Shown here: positions 24,573 to 36,600 of the stretch, piece by piece
Layout: each line of letters begins with the position of its first letter
Numbering within the stretch: the first letter of the stretch is position 1
Assembly: GCF_004210375.1 (NCBI RefSeq)
Contig: NC_134833.1
Span: forward strand, 18,159,396-18,223,395
DNA length: 64,000 nucleotides
Source of the DNA: Tachypleus tridentatus
Taxonomy: Eukaryota; Arthropoda; Merostomata; Xiphosura; Limulidae
Direction: 5' to 3'
Position numbers and translations under genes: made by a program
Notes under the pieces: model-generated
Databases searched by the model: none
Told to the model about the DNA's origin: nothing
Seen by the model: only the letters and a program-made list of their open reading frames with translations

Positions 24573-25027
24573 TAGTAAAGCAACCTACAATAATCTATAG
24601 GCATAATGATGCAGTTTTATTTGGGAGAACATAACAAATAAAAACATTTCACTTTGCTTACAACTAATTGTTTGTTAGTTTACTAATATATTTATTCTAA
24701 TATTTCTGAAAACTGGACCAGTGGTTTCTGTGTTTGGTGTTATGGTCTGCATACTTCCATAGCTAAGAACCTAAGATAACACGTATTCAGTTTAGAATGT
24801 TATTAATTTGTTTATTATCTCGCTCAAGATTATCTTTAGTCACTCTAAGCATAATTACATAAAACATTTTAACATCTAGTCTCATATGTGTTTGTGTTTA
24901 GTGAAGCTTAAATGTGGTATAACTGATTTCAATTGAACTTATGTAATGAAAATCATTTCTGATATGTTTTCAAAGCACACGTGGAAGTGAATGGTTACAA
25001 TTTTATAAGACAATAAAGGATCATGTA
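24573..25027. other. Intron sequence
   Basis: AT-rich intron between the MITE and the 84-bp satellite. No feature is recognised. Confidence 0.5.
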
Positions 25028-28000
25028 CTGATAATGTGTGGATGAGCTCTGTCATAGTTGTTACTGATAAACACTGAAGAGTGACTGTACTGGTAACATG
25101 TAAAGTTGTTACTGATAATGTGTCAATGAGCTCTGTCATAGTTGTTACTGATAAACACTGAAGAGTGACTGTACTGGTAACATGTAAAGTTGTTACTGAT
25201 AATGTGTGGATGAGCTCTGTCATAGTTGTTACTGATAAACACTGAAGAGTAACTGTACTGGTAACATGTAAAGTTGTTACTGATAATGTGTGGATGAGCT
25301 CTGTCATAGTTGTTACTGATAAACACTGAAGAGTAACTGTACTGGTAACATGTAAAGTTGTTACTGATAATGTGTCAATGAGCTCTGTCATAGTTGTTAC
25401 TGATAAACACTGAAGAGTGACTGTACTGGTAACATGTAAAGTTGTTACTGATAATGTGTGGATGAGCTCTGTCATAGTTGTTACTGATAAACACTGAAGA
25501 GTAACTGTACTGGTAACATGTAAAGTTTTTACTGATAATGTGTGGATGAGCTCTGTCATAGTTGTTACTGATAAACACTGAAGAGTGACTGTACTGGTAA
25601 CATGTAAAGTTGTTACTGATAATGTGTCAATGAGCTCTGTCATAGTTGTTACTGATAAACATTGAAGAGTGATTGTACTGGTAACATGTAAAGTTGTTAC
25701 TGATAATGTGTGGATGAGCTCTGTCATAGTTGTAACTGATAAACAGTGAAGAGTGACTGTACTGGTAACATGTAAAGTTGTTACTGATAATGTGTGGATG
25801 AGCTCTGTCATAGTTGTTACTGATAAACACTGAAGAGTAACTGTACTGGTAACATGTAAAGTTGTTACTGATAATGTGTGGATGAGCTCTGTCATAGTTG
25901 TAACTGATAAACAGTGAAGAGTGACTGTACTGGTAACATGTAAAGTTGTCACTGATAATGTGTGGATGAGCTCTGTCATAGTTGTAACTGATAAACATTG
26001 AAGAGTAACTGTACTGGTAACATGTAAAGTTGTTACTGATAATGTGTCGATGAGCTCTGTCATAGTTGTTACTGATAAACACTGAACAGTAACTGTACTG
26101 GTAACATGTAAAGTTGTTACTGATAATGTGTGGATGAGCTCTGTCATAGTTGTAACTGATAAACATTGAAGAGTGACTGTACTGGTAACATGTAAAGTTG
26201 TCACTGATAATGTGTGGATGAGCTCTGTCATAGTTGTAACTGATAAACAGTGAAGAGTGACTGTACTGGTAACATGTAAAGTTTTTACTGATAATGTGTG
26301 GATGAGCTCTGTCATAGTTGTTACTGATAAACACTGAAGAGTGACTGTACTGGTAACATGTAAAGTTGTTACTGATAATGTGTGGATGAGCTCTGTCATA
26401 GTTGTTACTGATAAACACTGAAGAGTGACTGTACTGGTAACATGTAAAGTTGTTACTGATAATGTGTGGATGAGCTCTGTCATAGTTGTAACTGATAAAC
26501 ATTGAAGAGTGACTGTACTGGTAACATGTAAAGTTGTCACTGATAATGTGTGGATGAGCTCTGTCATAGTTGTAACTGATAAACAGTGAAGAGTGACTGT
26601 ACTGGTAACATGTAAAGTTTTTACTGATAATGTGTCAATGAGCTCTGTCATAGTTGTTACTGATAAACACTGAAGAGTGACTGTACTGGTAACATGTAAA
26701 GTTTTTACTGATAATGTGTCAATGAGCTCTGTCATAGTTGTTACTGATAAACACTGAAGAGTGACTGTACTGGTAACATGTAAAGTTGTTACTGATAATG
26801 TGTGGATGAGCTCTGTCATAGTTGTTACTGATAAACACTGAAGAGTAACTGTACTGGTAACATGTAAAGTTGTTACTGATAATGTGTGGATGAGCTCTGT
26901 CATAGTTGTAACTGATAAACAGTGAAGAGTGACTGTACTGGTAACATGTAAAGTTGTCACTGATAATGTGTGGATGAGCTCTGTCATAGTTGTAACTGAT
27001 AAACAGTGAAGAGTGACTGCACTGGTAACATGTAAAGTTGTTACTGATAATGTGTGGATGAGCTCTGTCATAGTTGTAACTGATAAACACTGAAGAGTGA
27101 CTGTACTGGTAACATGTAAAGTTTTTACTGATAATGTGTCAATGAGCTCTGTCATAGTTGTTACTGATAAACACTGAAGAGTGACTGTACTGGTGACATG
27201 TAAAGTTGTTACTGATAATGTGTGGATGAGCTCTGTCATAGTTGTTACTGATAAACACTGAAGAGTGACTGTACTGGTAACATGTAAAGTTGTTACTGAT
27301 AATGTGTGGATGAGCTCTGTCATAGTTGTTACTGATAAACACTGAAGAGTGACTGTACTGGTAACATGTAAAGTTGTTACTGATAATGTGTGGATGAGCT
27401 CTGTCATAGTTGTAACTGATAAACACTGAAGAGTGACTGTACTGGTAACATGTAAAGTTTTTACTGATAATGTGTGGATGAGCTCTGTCATAGTTGTTAC
27501 TGATAAACACTGAAGAGTGACTGTACTGGTAACATGTAAAGTTGTTACTGATAATGTGTGGATGAGCTCTGTCATAGTTGTAACTGATAAACACTGAAGA
27601 GTGACTGTACTGGTAACATGTAAAGTTGTTACTGATAATGTGTCAATGAGCTCTGTCATAGTTGTTACTGATAAACACTGAAGAGTGACTGTACTGGTAA
27701 CATGTAAAGTTGTTACTGATAATGTGTGGATGAGCTCTGTCATAGTTGTTACTGATAAACACTGAAGAGTAACTGTACTGGTAACATGTAAAGTTGTTAC
27801 TGATAATGTGTGGATGAGCTCTGTCATAGTTGTAACTGATAAACAGTGAAGAGTGACTGTACTGGTAACATGTAAAGTTGTTACTGATAATGTCTCGATG
27901 AGCTCTGTCATAGTTGTTACTGATAAACATTGAAGAGTGACTGTACTGGTAACATGTAAAGTTTTTACTGATAATGTGTGGATGAGCTCTGTCATAGTTG

Positions 28001-28387
28001 TTACTGATAAACACTGAAGAGTGACTGTACTGGTGACATGTAAAGTTGTTACTGATAATGTGTGGATGAGCTCTGTCATAGTTGTTACTGATAAACACTG
28101 AAGAGTGACTGTACTGGTAACATGTAAAGTTGTTACTGATAATGTGTGGATGAGCTCTGTCATAGTTGTAACTGATAAACACTGAAGAGTGACTGTACTG
28201 GTAACATGTAAAGTTGTTACTGATAATGTGTGGATGAGCTCTGTCATAGTTGTTACTGATAAACACTGAAGAGTGACTGTACTGGTAACATGTAAAGTTG
28301 TTACTGATAATGTGTGGATGAGCTCTGTCATAGTTGTTACTGATAAACACTGAAGAGTAACTGTACTGGTAACATGTAAAGTTGTTA
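25028..28387. repeat. 84-bp satellite, 40 units without indels
   Basis: The marker gatgagctctgtcatag recurs every 84 bp from 25041 to 28317, exactly 39 periods, so all 40 units keep the same length. Each unit holds the sub-motif ttactgataa twice. Copies differ at a few recurring positions (for example gtgtgg/gtgtca, ttgtta/ttgtaa/ttgtca/tttta, cactg/cagtg/cattg). Because 84 is a multiple of 3 and the unit has no stop in one minus frame, an open frame of about 1,100 codons runs through with 28-residue repeats. It lies inside an Rbfox intron in sense orientation. I regard the frame as a property of the repeat, not a proven gene. Confidence 0.97.
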
Positions 28388-31022
28388 TTTAACTAAATGT
28401 ATGTGGGGTCTGTGAACTGATCATATTAGTTTGACCCTGACAAGCTGCAGTGCAAAGAATCATTCATGGGAGATACTTCTGTCTGTCATAAAGTTTGCAT
28501 ATTGTATTTGCATAATATCCAGAACTACCGAAATTCACAGTTTTTCATTATGTATACATATCATATATGATATTTCCTTCCTCTACCATGAGCTGTCACT
28601 AAATCAGTAATGTAAGGTAATGTGGATAGTTGATAGCTTTGACATCAAATTCATTTTTACAGGATAAAATTAAATTACAGTTAGCAATATGGCAAGCTGA
28701 ATATCTGTACCTATTGTGACAAAACCATTTACAACTTTAATTAGTACATCTAATTAACCTTAATTGCTTCTGTGTAGGAACACCTTTACAAGGCTTACAG
28801 ATAAATTTGAGTACAAACAGGGCAGAAATGTTTTTAAAAATATGGGGTTAACCATTATACTACTTGCATACATACTGGTGATTCTTAGATTAATAGTAAA
28901 TTACAATGAACATAAAATCTGTAATATCATTTAAAGGATACTCAGAAAGCTAACTTAAATTTTATTCTAATTTTTCTGAAGATGGAAGAGGAACTGTTGG
29001 TGTTTCCAGATGGTCTCATCCATAAATCTAGAATATTTCTTTCCAACATTTATCAAGCCTTCCCTTAAGGCTACTGAAAACAACCTATTGCAAATGTCTG
29101 TGTTAGCCATTACTCAACCATACGATATAATGGACATACTAAATATGGTACAATGATTTTACTCTTAAAAAAAGTTTTGCTTTTTAACCCTTTTGATAGA
29201 CTTGGTATAATATAATGAGTTTGTCTGTACATTTGCACATGTTAAGTATTTGCATTATATCTTTCGATACAGCATGTGTACCTTCACAAACTTTAATAAA
29301 CTTTAAGAAAAGATTACAAGTTTTTTGTATACAAAAAATCAGATCGTTTAATTAAATATTTTTACTAAAGATTTGTTTGGGAAAATAGAGTTTGTTTCGT
29401 TACTAGTCTGAGTGCAAAGTGATTTCATGTTAAGATCAGGAAAACTATTCTTCAACACAAAATCTCAAATATTAGTCGTTTAAACTCTAAAACCTCCTAA
29501 ATATATTTCAAATGTTTGTTTTCAGTCACACTTCATATTTTATGTTATTTTCTATACACTAACTATGTGGGGTCTGTCATATGACCAACCTTGTAACCAT
29601 CATAATAAAATAAGAAAATAGATATAAATTTCGTTTTTTTCGTGCTAGAATGACTTCATATTACTACACAAAAATATAAATGTTTAGTCTAAGTGGTTTA
29701 AGTCTCATGACACTACACATTTATTGGTTTTTTTTAATTATAATGACCTTCCAGTCGTGCCTAGCTAACATTACATGACCAATAATATGAAATTGACCTT
29801 TAGGCTTTGCTATCTTGATTGTGTTTTGGTGCACCAGTATTTTGTAATATACAGACACATTTCAATTATTATACACTGTATATGTATATACATTATTACT
29901 ATTTAGAAATAAATTATTAAACTTGTTTTTCTTAAAATGTAGAATACATTTAGAAGTAAAGCAAACAATTATTTCTTTTTCCTACGATCTTCAAACTCAG
30001 TTGCTGCTGGGCATAAGTTACTAAGCCTTTTAAAATTTCACATGTGGAGAATATCAAACATACTTTTTCTTAGGTTTTATACACACACATTTGAATAACC
30101 AAAAGTTTCTAAATAACTACACTGATACCATTATAATTTATTAGGCTCAGTAACTAAGATGTATTTGGATGTAAAAGGATATGAAACTTTAAGCAGACTA
30201 AAGACAAAACCTATGTCCTTGAAATTGTGGATTGAAAGAACATGGTAACCTTTTCACAGATTAAAATAGTTGAGAAAACCAAGGGTATCTTGTAAGCTGT
30301 CGAATGGTTATTCACATGTCAAATATTGTAGTAAAAGTATATAAGGGACTGTTTCAAAAAAATGGAAAGAGACAATTAGGGCCAGTGTTTGATTTAGTAC
30401 ATTAACCATATCTCAGCAAAATAAGAGGATCTGAGATTCTTATTTTATATTCTAATTTGTCAATATTAGTAATTTGAGTTCCTAATTTGCATGACACAAA
30501 AGACTCAATATTTTGACATCAGAAAAATCTAATTTTAACTAGTGCTAGATTCAACGTACCACAATTCACAACACTCTATATTTAGATGTGAATATTTACT
30601 TTTAAATGAAGAAATCAACTCATATATAACATTAAAGTTTGACTTGTAATCAACAACTTGAATGCAAGTCAACAAACATGAGGACATGGCCTTTGACCCG
30701 TGACCCATCACAAAAGGGTTTTAATGATACAGTTGGTTCCTTTATTATAGATTTTTATTTGGTGAAATACAGACATTATACTGGGGAAGTAGATGTAACA
30801 GCACATTGAATGTGCAAAAAGGAATATAACAAATTATTCATTAAATATAAGTTATTTTTATCCTAATGTTAGGCTTTTCCAAACAGAACTTACTGTGAGT
30901 AATTCAAAATACTGAAAAAAACTTTTCTGAAAAATAAGAGTAATTGAATTATCTAATACCTGATAAAATATACATCAAAGTGTTTTATAATTACAGATGT
31001 GCTATTTAATAAATGCTATTAC
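28388..31022. other. Intron sequence, no recognised feature
   Basis: AT-rich intron between exon E and the satellite. I see no exon, RNA gene or named repeat. Confidence 0.5.
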
Positions 31023-31132
31023 CCTGCAACAGTAGCATACGATGCTACAGGTTGGGCAGCTGCGGCTGCTGCAGCTGCAGCATAACTCCGAGCAGCAGCT
31101 GCCGTGTAAGCTGCTGTAGCTGCATATGTGGC
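31023..31132 (-). CDS. Rbfox: Rbfox exon E: Ala/Tyr-rich segment (110 nt)
   Basis: Encodes ATYAATAAYTAAAARSYA, a run of nine Ala within YA...AAQPVA, then SYATVAG. It corresponds to the [21 protein letters not shown] region of vertebrate RBFOX. The acceptor is a T tract ending GCAG, with a 24-bp AT microsatellite immediately upstream. The donor is GTAATA, so an unspliced transcript would read GGG TAA and stop at once. Phase is 0 in and 2 out. Its GC-rich GCA/GCT repeats could allow alanine-tract length change. Confidence 0.93.
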
Positions 31133-31136
31133 CTGC

Positions 31137-31137
31137 A

Positions 31138-31168
<31 letters not shown>

Positions 31169-31169
31169 T
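31137..31169. repeat. Poly-A and (AT)12 microsatellite beside the exon E acceptor
   Basis: A run of A (31137-31146) and twelve AT units (31146-31169). On the sense strand this is (AT)n followed by the T tract and GCAG of exon E, so slippage would change the polypyrimidine tract and branch-point spacing. Confidence 0.9.
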
Positions 31170-31364
31170 GGTATTAACACATATATTTTGATTGACAGAA
31201 ATTTTCAATGTTACAAACATTACATTACAAACAATAATTAAGACATTTTTGAAGAACAGATTAAAAATATTTACATCAATTTTGGACAATCGGGGACATT
31301 TTATGCCTAATCCATACAAACAAGTCATTGGAAAAATATTATTTAGTTTTCTTGTTCTCTGATG

Positions 31365-31594
31365 AGAAAACTACCACTGTCCCTAATTACAAGCTGATGA
31401 CCAAGGGGAAGGAAACTGACAAGCGGTACCTTCTACTGACTCTTAGACTATTCTTTTACCAAAAAATAGTAGGACTGGCCATAACATTATAATGCATTCA
31501 TAGTTGATAGGGAGAATACGTACAGCACCAAGTTTCAATCCTGAGACTATTAACTAAAAACCAATTGCCCAAACTACCAGGCCATGATAGGCCT
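31365..31594 (-). mobile_element. Diverged Thr-like SINE
   Basis: ctcttagactattcttttac, aatagtaggactggc and ataacattataatgc match the SINE body in reverse. The right end (accaggccatgataggcc) matches its tRNA-like head. Many substitutions suggest an old copy. Confidence 0.75.
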
Positions 31595-32164
31595 ACAGTT
31601 ACTTAAATATATTATTCTTTTAATTCAGTTTTATTGAACAAATAATGAACTGAAGTTGAGTTTTCATTTATAAAATAAATAACCTTCAGAATCATCTTGA
31701 ATATATAGACTTCACTGCTATATAAAACGTATTACCAAAATAGCAACAACAATACAAAATGAATGCCTCAGAGTAATTACTCTCATATTGTAAAAGTAAT
31801 TACTCGAATGTTCTCAGGTAGTTTAACTAATAAAATGTTTTCTCTGTAAACATGTGCTATACTCCATGTTTTCATGTACAACATCATTTTCAAAAGTAAA
31901 TATTTTACCTTGATTCTTTCTTAACCAGTAATTCCTTGAAGTGCAACACAGTAATTTTTACATTTAGCAGAACAAGTTAATCCTTCGTGTTTAAACGTAT
32001 GTTTTTCTGAGGAAATTTATTCAAGAACATATTAGTGTTAAGTGTACTGTAAATATTAATACTTTGAGAGATAGTATGTGCAAGGGCTAACAGAAGTGTT
32101 TTATACTATGCAGAACATTCATTAGGTTGTCTAATTCATACTTATATTAACATATAAAGCATGA
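31595..32164. other. Intron sequence
   Basis: AT-rich intron between exons D and E. No feature is recognised. Confidence 0.5.
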
Positions 32165-32420
32165 TAACACTGCACAACAAAGTTTTTGCTTGAACACTGC
32201 TGGGTATTCCTCATAGATTTTTGGCTGCTGATCATGAAAATCACATCCAAATTTGCCCATCCCGTACCGTTTCATCGAAATCTTCAGTTTTGCAACAATG
32301 GAAAAAGGATATCAGGGCAACTGGAATCCATCAGTGCTTGCAGACTACTACTGGACACTGCAACGTGATCCACCGAACATTGAATGCAAACGAAAATCAG
32401 GAGCAAAACACTTTTAATTA
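32165..32420 (+). pseudogene. Unidentified fossil coding fragment, probably a repeat
   Basis: GC-richer than its surroundings. One part reads FLAADHENHIQICPSRTV-like sequence across a frame change, and another reads GNWNPSVLADYYWTLQRD followed by PPNIECKRKSGAKHF and a stop. The second resembles the C-terminal ends of a dispersed, transposon-like protein family that I remember only vaguely from invertebrates. At least one frame break is present. It lies in the intron between exons D and E, antisense to Rbfox. Function unknown. Confidence 0.3.
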
Positions 32421-32723
32421 TGTTGAACTTAATAGCATATTAGAAACGTAAACGCAATTAAATACGTTAATGCCAGTAAACAGTTAACTGTCTATTTCTC
32501 AGAGTTCCTACGTGATGAAGCAAAACCAAAACTATATTTGTGCATACCCACCAGGTATGTGCCACAATCAACAAAAACGTTTCAGGAAGCAAAACTTTTA
32601 CAAAAAATTGTTGTGCAGTGTAGTCTCACCAATATACTGTAAGAGAATTACACAGAATACCTCAGTTAAGAAGTTTTGCTACGACTTTCAAGCACACACA
32701 TAATTATGAAATAAAACACTTAC
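32421..32723. other. Intron sequence
   Basis: Intron next to exon D. No feature is recognised. Confidence 0.5.
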
Positions 32724-32781
32724 CGGCAACTGATATCTCTCGGCTCCAGCATAGGCTAAAAATGGATCCTGATAAATACCT
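32724..32781 (-). CDS. Rbfox: Rbfox exon D: Tyr-rich segment (58 nt)
   Basis: Completes a Pro codon from exon C and reads GIYQDPFLAYAGAERYQLP. This matches the GGVVYQDGFYGADIYGG region of vertebrate RBFOX, part of the Tyr-rich C-terminal domain that self-associates and is needed for splicing activation. The acceptor is TATTTTTACAG and the donor GTAAGT. Phase is 2 in and 0 out. It is preceded by a 16.8-kb intron made mostly of repeats. Confidence 0.93.
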
Positions 32782-33691
32782 CTGTAAAAATATAATACAA
32801 TCCATTATAAACAAGTTACTGCATTTCATTTCTAAATCTAGTTTCATTACAACACACTTGGCTTGTTTGTTAATATTAAGTGTGTATAATCAGAAAAAAA
32901 GTTAGCTAATTCAAGCAATCCAAAAAACAAAAGAAAAACTGAGCCAGTGCTTAAACTTATAAATGTGTTATTTCTCCTTTATTTTAGAAAAAATTAAATA
33001 AAATGTTTATGAAACTTTATTAAGAAGAATTACAAGAGCAATAAATTTTTGAAACAATTCTGAATAAGAATCAATAATAATAAATAATCTTGTTAAAGTG
33101 AAATATAACGTTTTCTTTTTGTCCACAGGTTGCACTGCTGTCATTTTTCCACTCTATGGTTTTCTTTTATGTAACAGAATTATATAAACAAAGATGGTGG
33201 TCCATTTAAATAACCAGAATCACAACAAATTAAAATTTGTGCAATAAATCCTGTCCAGAGCAATAACTTATAAAAACTACTGAAGTGGATTATTGCTTAA
33301 TCATCCATAAATACAATAATTATATTTAAAACTGCCTTCATATGGTTGCATCTCTTCTATGTCAAATTTCAATGAATACAGTTCTGAATCAAACCATGTA
33401 CACTTTCAAGATCCATCAAACACATTATTTGTACAAGAACTGTATTCATTTTGGGCACGTAATTACATCAGAGTCAAGACTGGCAAAGATTTTGATATGT
33501 AAAATAGAAGGAAGTGGTAAGTAGAGACTTGTTTGGCTTGGTGAAATTGGGAGATTTAATAATGAAAGTAGGTGAGGATTAGTAAACATTAGAGAACCAT
33601 AACTGTCTACTTTCAGAATTGAGAACACCATTACTGACAATATATAATGGTGTATAATCTGGTGTTTAGCAATAAAATACAAACCAATAAA
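32782..33691. other. Intron sequence upstream of exon D
   Basis: AT-rich intron up to the edge of the 51-bp satellite. Nothing is recognised. Confidence 0.5.
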
Positions 33692-36600
33692 ACTGAAAAT
33701 AAGTTTAACCAACTACCTTCCATCAGGTTATTCACTTTCACCTTGTAAATAAGTTTAACCAACTACCTTCCATCAGGTTATTCACTTTCACCACTGAAAA
33801 TAAGTTTAACCAACTACTTCCATCAAGTTATTCACTTTCACTACTGAAAATAAGTTTAACCAACTACCTTCCATCAGGTTATTCACTTTCACCACTGAAA
33901 ATAAGTTTAACCAACTACCTTCCATCAAATTATTCACTTTCACCACTGAAAATAAGTTTAACCAACTACCTTCCATCAGGTTATTCACTTTCACCACTGA
34001 AAATAAGTTTAACCAACTACCTTCCATCAGGTTATTCACTTTCACCACTGAAAATAAGTTTAACCAACTACCTTCCATCAGGTTATTCACTTTCACCACT
34101 GAAAATAAGTTTAACCAACTACCTTCCATCAAATTATTCACTTTCACCACTGAAAATAAGTTTAACCAACTACCTTCCATCAAATTATTCACTTTCACCA
34201 CTGAAAATAAGTTTAACCAACTACCTTCCATCAGGTTATTCACTTTCACCACTGAAAATAAGTTTAACCAACTACCTTCCATCAGGTTATTCACTTTCAC
34301 CACTGAAAATAAGTTTAACCAACTACCTTCCATCAGGTTATTCACTTTCACCACTGAAAATAAGTTTAACCAACTACCTTCCATCAGGTTATTCACTTTC
34401 ACCACTGAAAATAAGTTTAACCAACTACCTTCCATCAGGTTATTCACTTTCACCACTGAAAATAAGTTTAACCAACTACCTTCCATCAGGTTATTCACTT
34501 TCACTACTGAAAATAAGTTTAACCAACTACCTTCCATCAGGTTATTCACTTTCACTACTGAAAATAAGTTTAACCAACTACTTCCATCAGGTTATTCACT
34601 TTCACCACTGAAAATAAGTTTAACCAACTACCTTCCATCAGGTTATTCACTTTCACTACTGAAAATAAGTTTAACCAACAACCTTCCATCAGGTTATTCA
34701 CTTTCACCACTGAAAATAAGTTTAACCAACTACCTTCCATCAGGTTATTCACTTTCACCACTGAAAATAAGTTTAACCAACTACTTCCATCAGGTTATTC
34801 ACTTTCACTACTGAAAATAAGTTTAACCAACTACTTCCATCAGGTTATTCACTTTCACTACTGAAAATAAGTTTAACCAACTACCTTCCATCAGGTTATT
34901 CACTTTCACCTTGTAAATAAGTTTAACCAACTACCTTCCATCAGGTTATTCACTTTCACCACTGAAAATAAGTTTAACCAACTACCTTCCATCAGGTTAT
35001 TCACTTTCACTACTGAAAATAAGTTTAACCAACTACTTCCATCAGGTTATTCACTTTCACCTTGTAAATAAGTTTAACCAACTACCTTCCATCAAGTTAT
35101 TCACTTTCACCACTGTAAATAAGTTTAACCAACTACCTTCCATCAAGTTATTCACTTTCACCACTGAAAATAAGTTTAACCAACTACCTTCCATCAGGTT
35201 ATTCACTTTCACCACTGAAAATAAGTTTAACCAACTACCTTCCATCAGGTTATTCACTTTCACCTTGTAAATAAGTTTAACCAACTACCTTCCATCAGGT
35301 TATTCACTTTCACCTTGTAAATAAGTTTAACCAACTACCTTCCATCAGGTTATTCACTTTCACCTTGTAAATAAGTTTAACCAACTACCTTCCATCAGGT
35401 TATTCACTTTCACCTTGTAAATAAGTTTAACCAACTACCTTCCATCAGGTTATTCACTTTCACCTTGTAAATAAGTTTAACCAACTACTTCCATCAAGTT
35501 ATTCACTTTCACCTTGTAAATAAGTTTAACCAACTACCTTCCATCAGGTTATTCACTTTCACTACTGAAAATAAGTTTAACCAACTACTTCCATCAGGTT
35601 ATTCACTTTCACCACTGAAAATAAGTTTAACCAACTACCTTCCATCAGGTTATTCACTTTCACCACTGAAAATAAGTTTAACCAACTACTTCCATCAAGT
35701 TATTCACTTTCACCACTGAAAATAAGTTTAACCAACTACCTTCCATCAAGTTATTCACTTTCACTACTGAAAATAAGTTTAACCAACTACTTCCATCAAG
35801 TTATTCACTTTCACCACTGAAAATAAGTTTAACCAACTACCTTCCATCAGGTTATTCACTTTCACCACTGAAAATAAGTTTAACCAACTACTTCCATCAG
35901 GTTATTCACTTTCACCACTGAAAATAAGTTTAACCAACTACTTCCATCAAGTTATTCACTTTCACCACTGAAAATAAGTTTAACCAACTACCTTCCATCA
36001 AGTTATTCACTTTCACTACTGAAAATAAGTTTAACCAACTACCTTCCATCAGGTTATTCACTTTCACCACTGAAAATAAGTTTAACCAACTACTTCCATC
36101 AAGTTATTCACTTTCACCACTGAAAATAAGTTTAACCAACTACCTTCCATCAAGTTATTCACTTTCACTACTGAAAATAAGTTTAACCAACTACCTTCCA
36201 TCAGGTTATTCACTTTCACCACTGAAAATAAGTTTAACCAACTACCTTCCATCAGGTTATTCACTTTCACCACTGAAAATAAGTTTAACCAACTACTTCC
36301 ATCAAGTTATTCACTTTCACTACTGAAAATAAGTTTAACCAACTACCTTCCATCAGGTTATTCACTTTCACCACTGAAAATAAGTTTAACCAACTACCTT
36401 CCATCAGGTTATTCACTTTCACCACTGAAAATAAGTTTAACCAACTACTTCCATCAGGTTATTCACTTTCACTTTGTAAATAAGTTTAACCAACTACCTT
36501 CCATCAGGTTATTCACTTTCACTACTGAAAATAAGTTTAACCAACTACCTTCCATCAGGTTATTCACTTTCACCTTGTAAATAAGTTTAACCAACTACTT

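Noticed and set aside
24939..28331. 1,130-codon minus-strand frame as a repetitive protein gene
   Set aside because: It is created by an 84-bp tandem repeat whose length is a multiple of 3. It lies inside an Rbfox intron, and codon and residue use are those of the satellite. Kept as a finding only.
25028..28387. CRISPR array
   Set aside because: The repeats are head-to-tail with no unique spacers, and the DNA is animal nuclear. The same holds for the 51-, 39-, 52-, 40- and 32-bp arrays.
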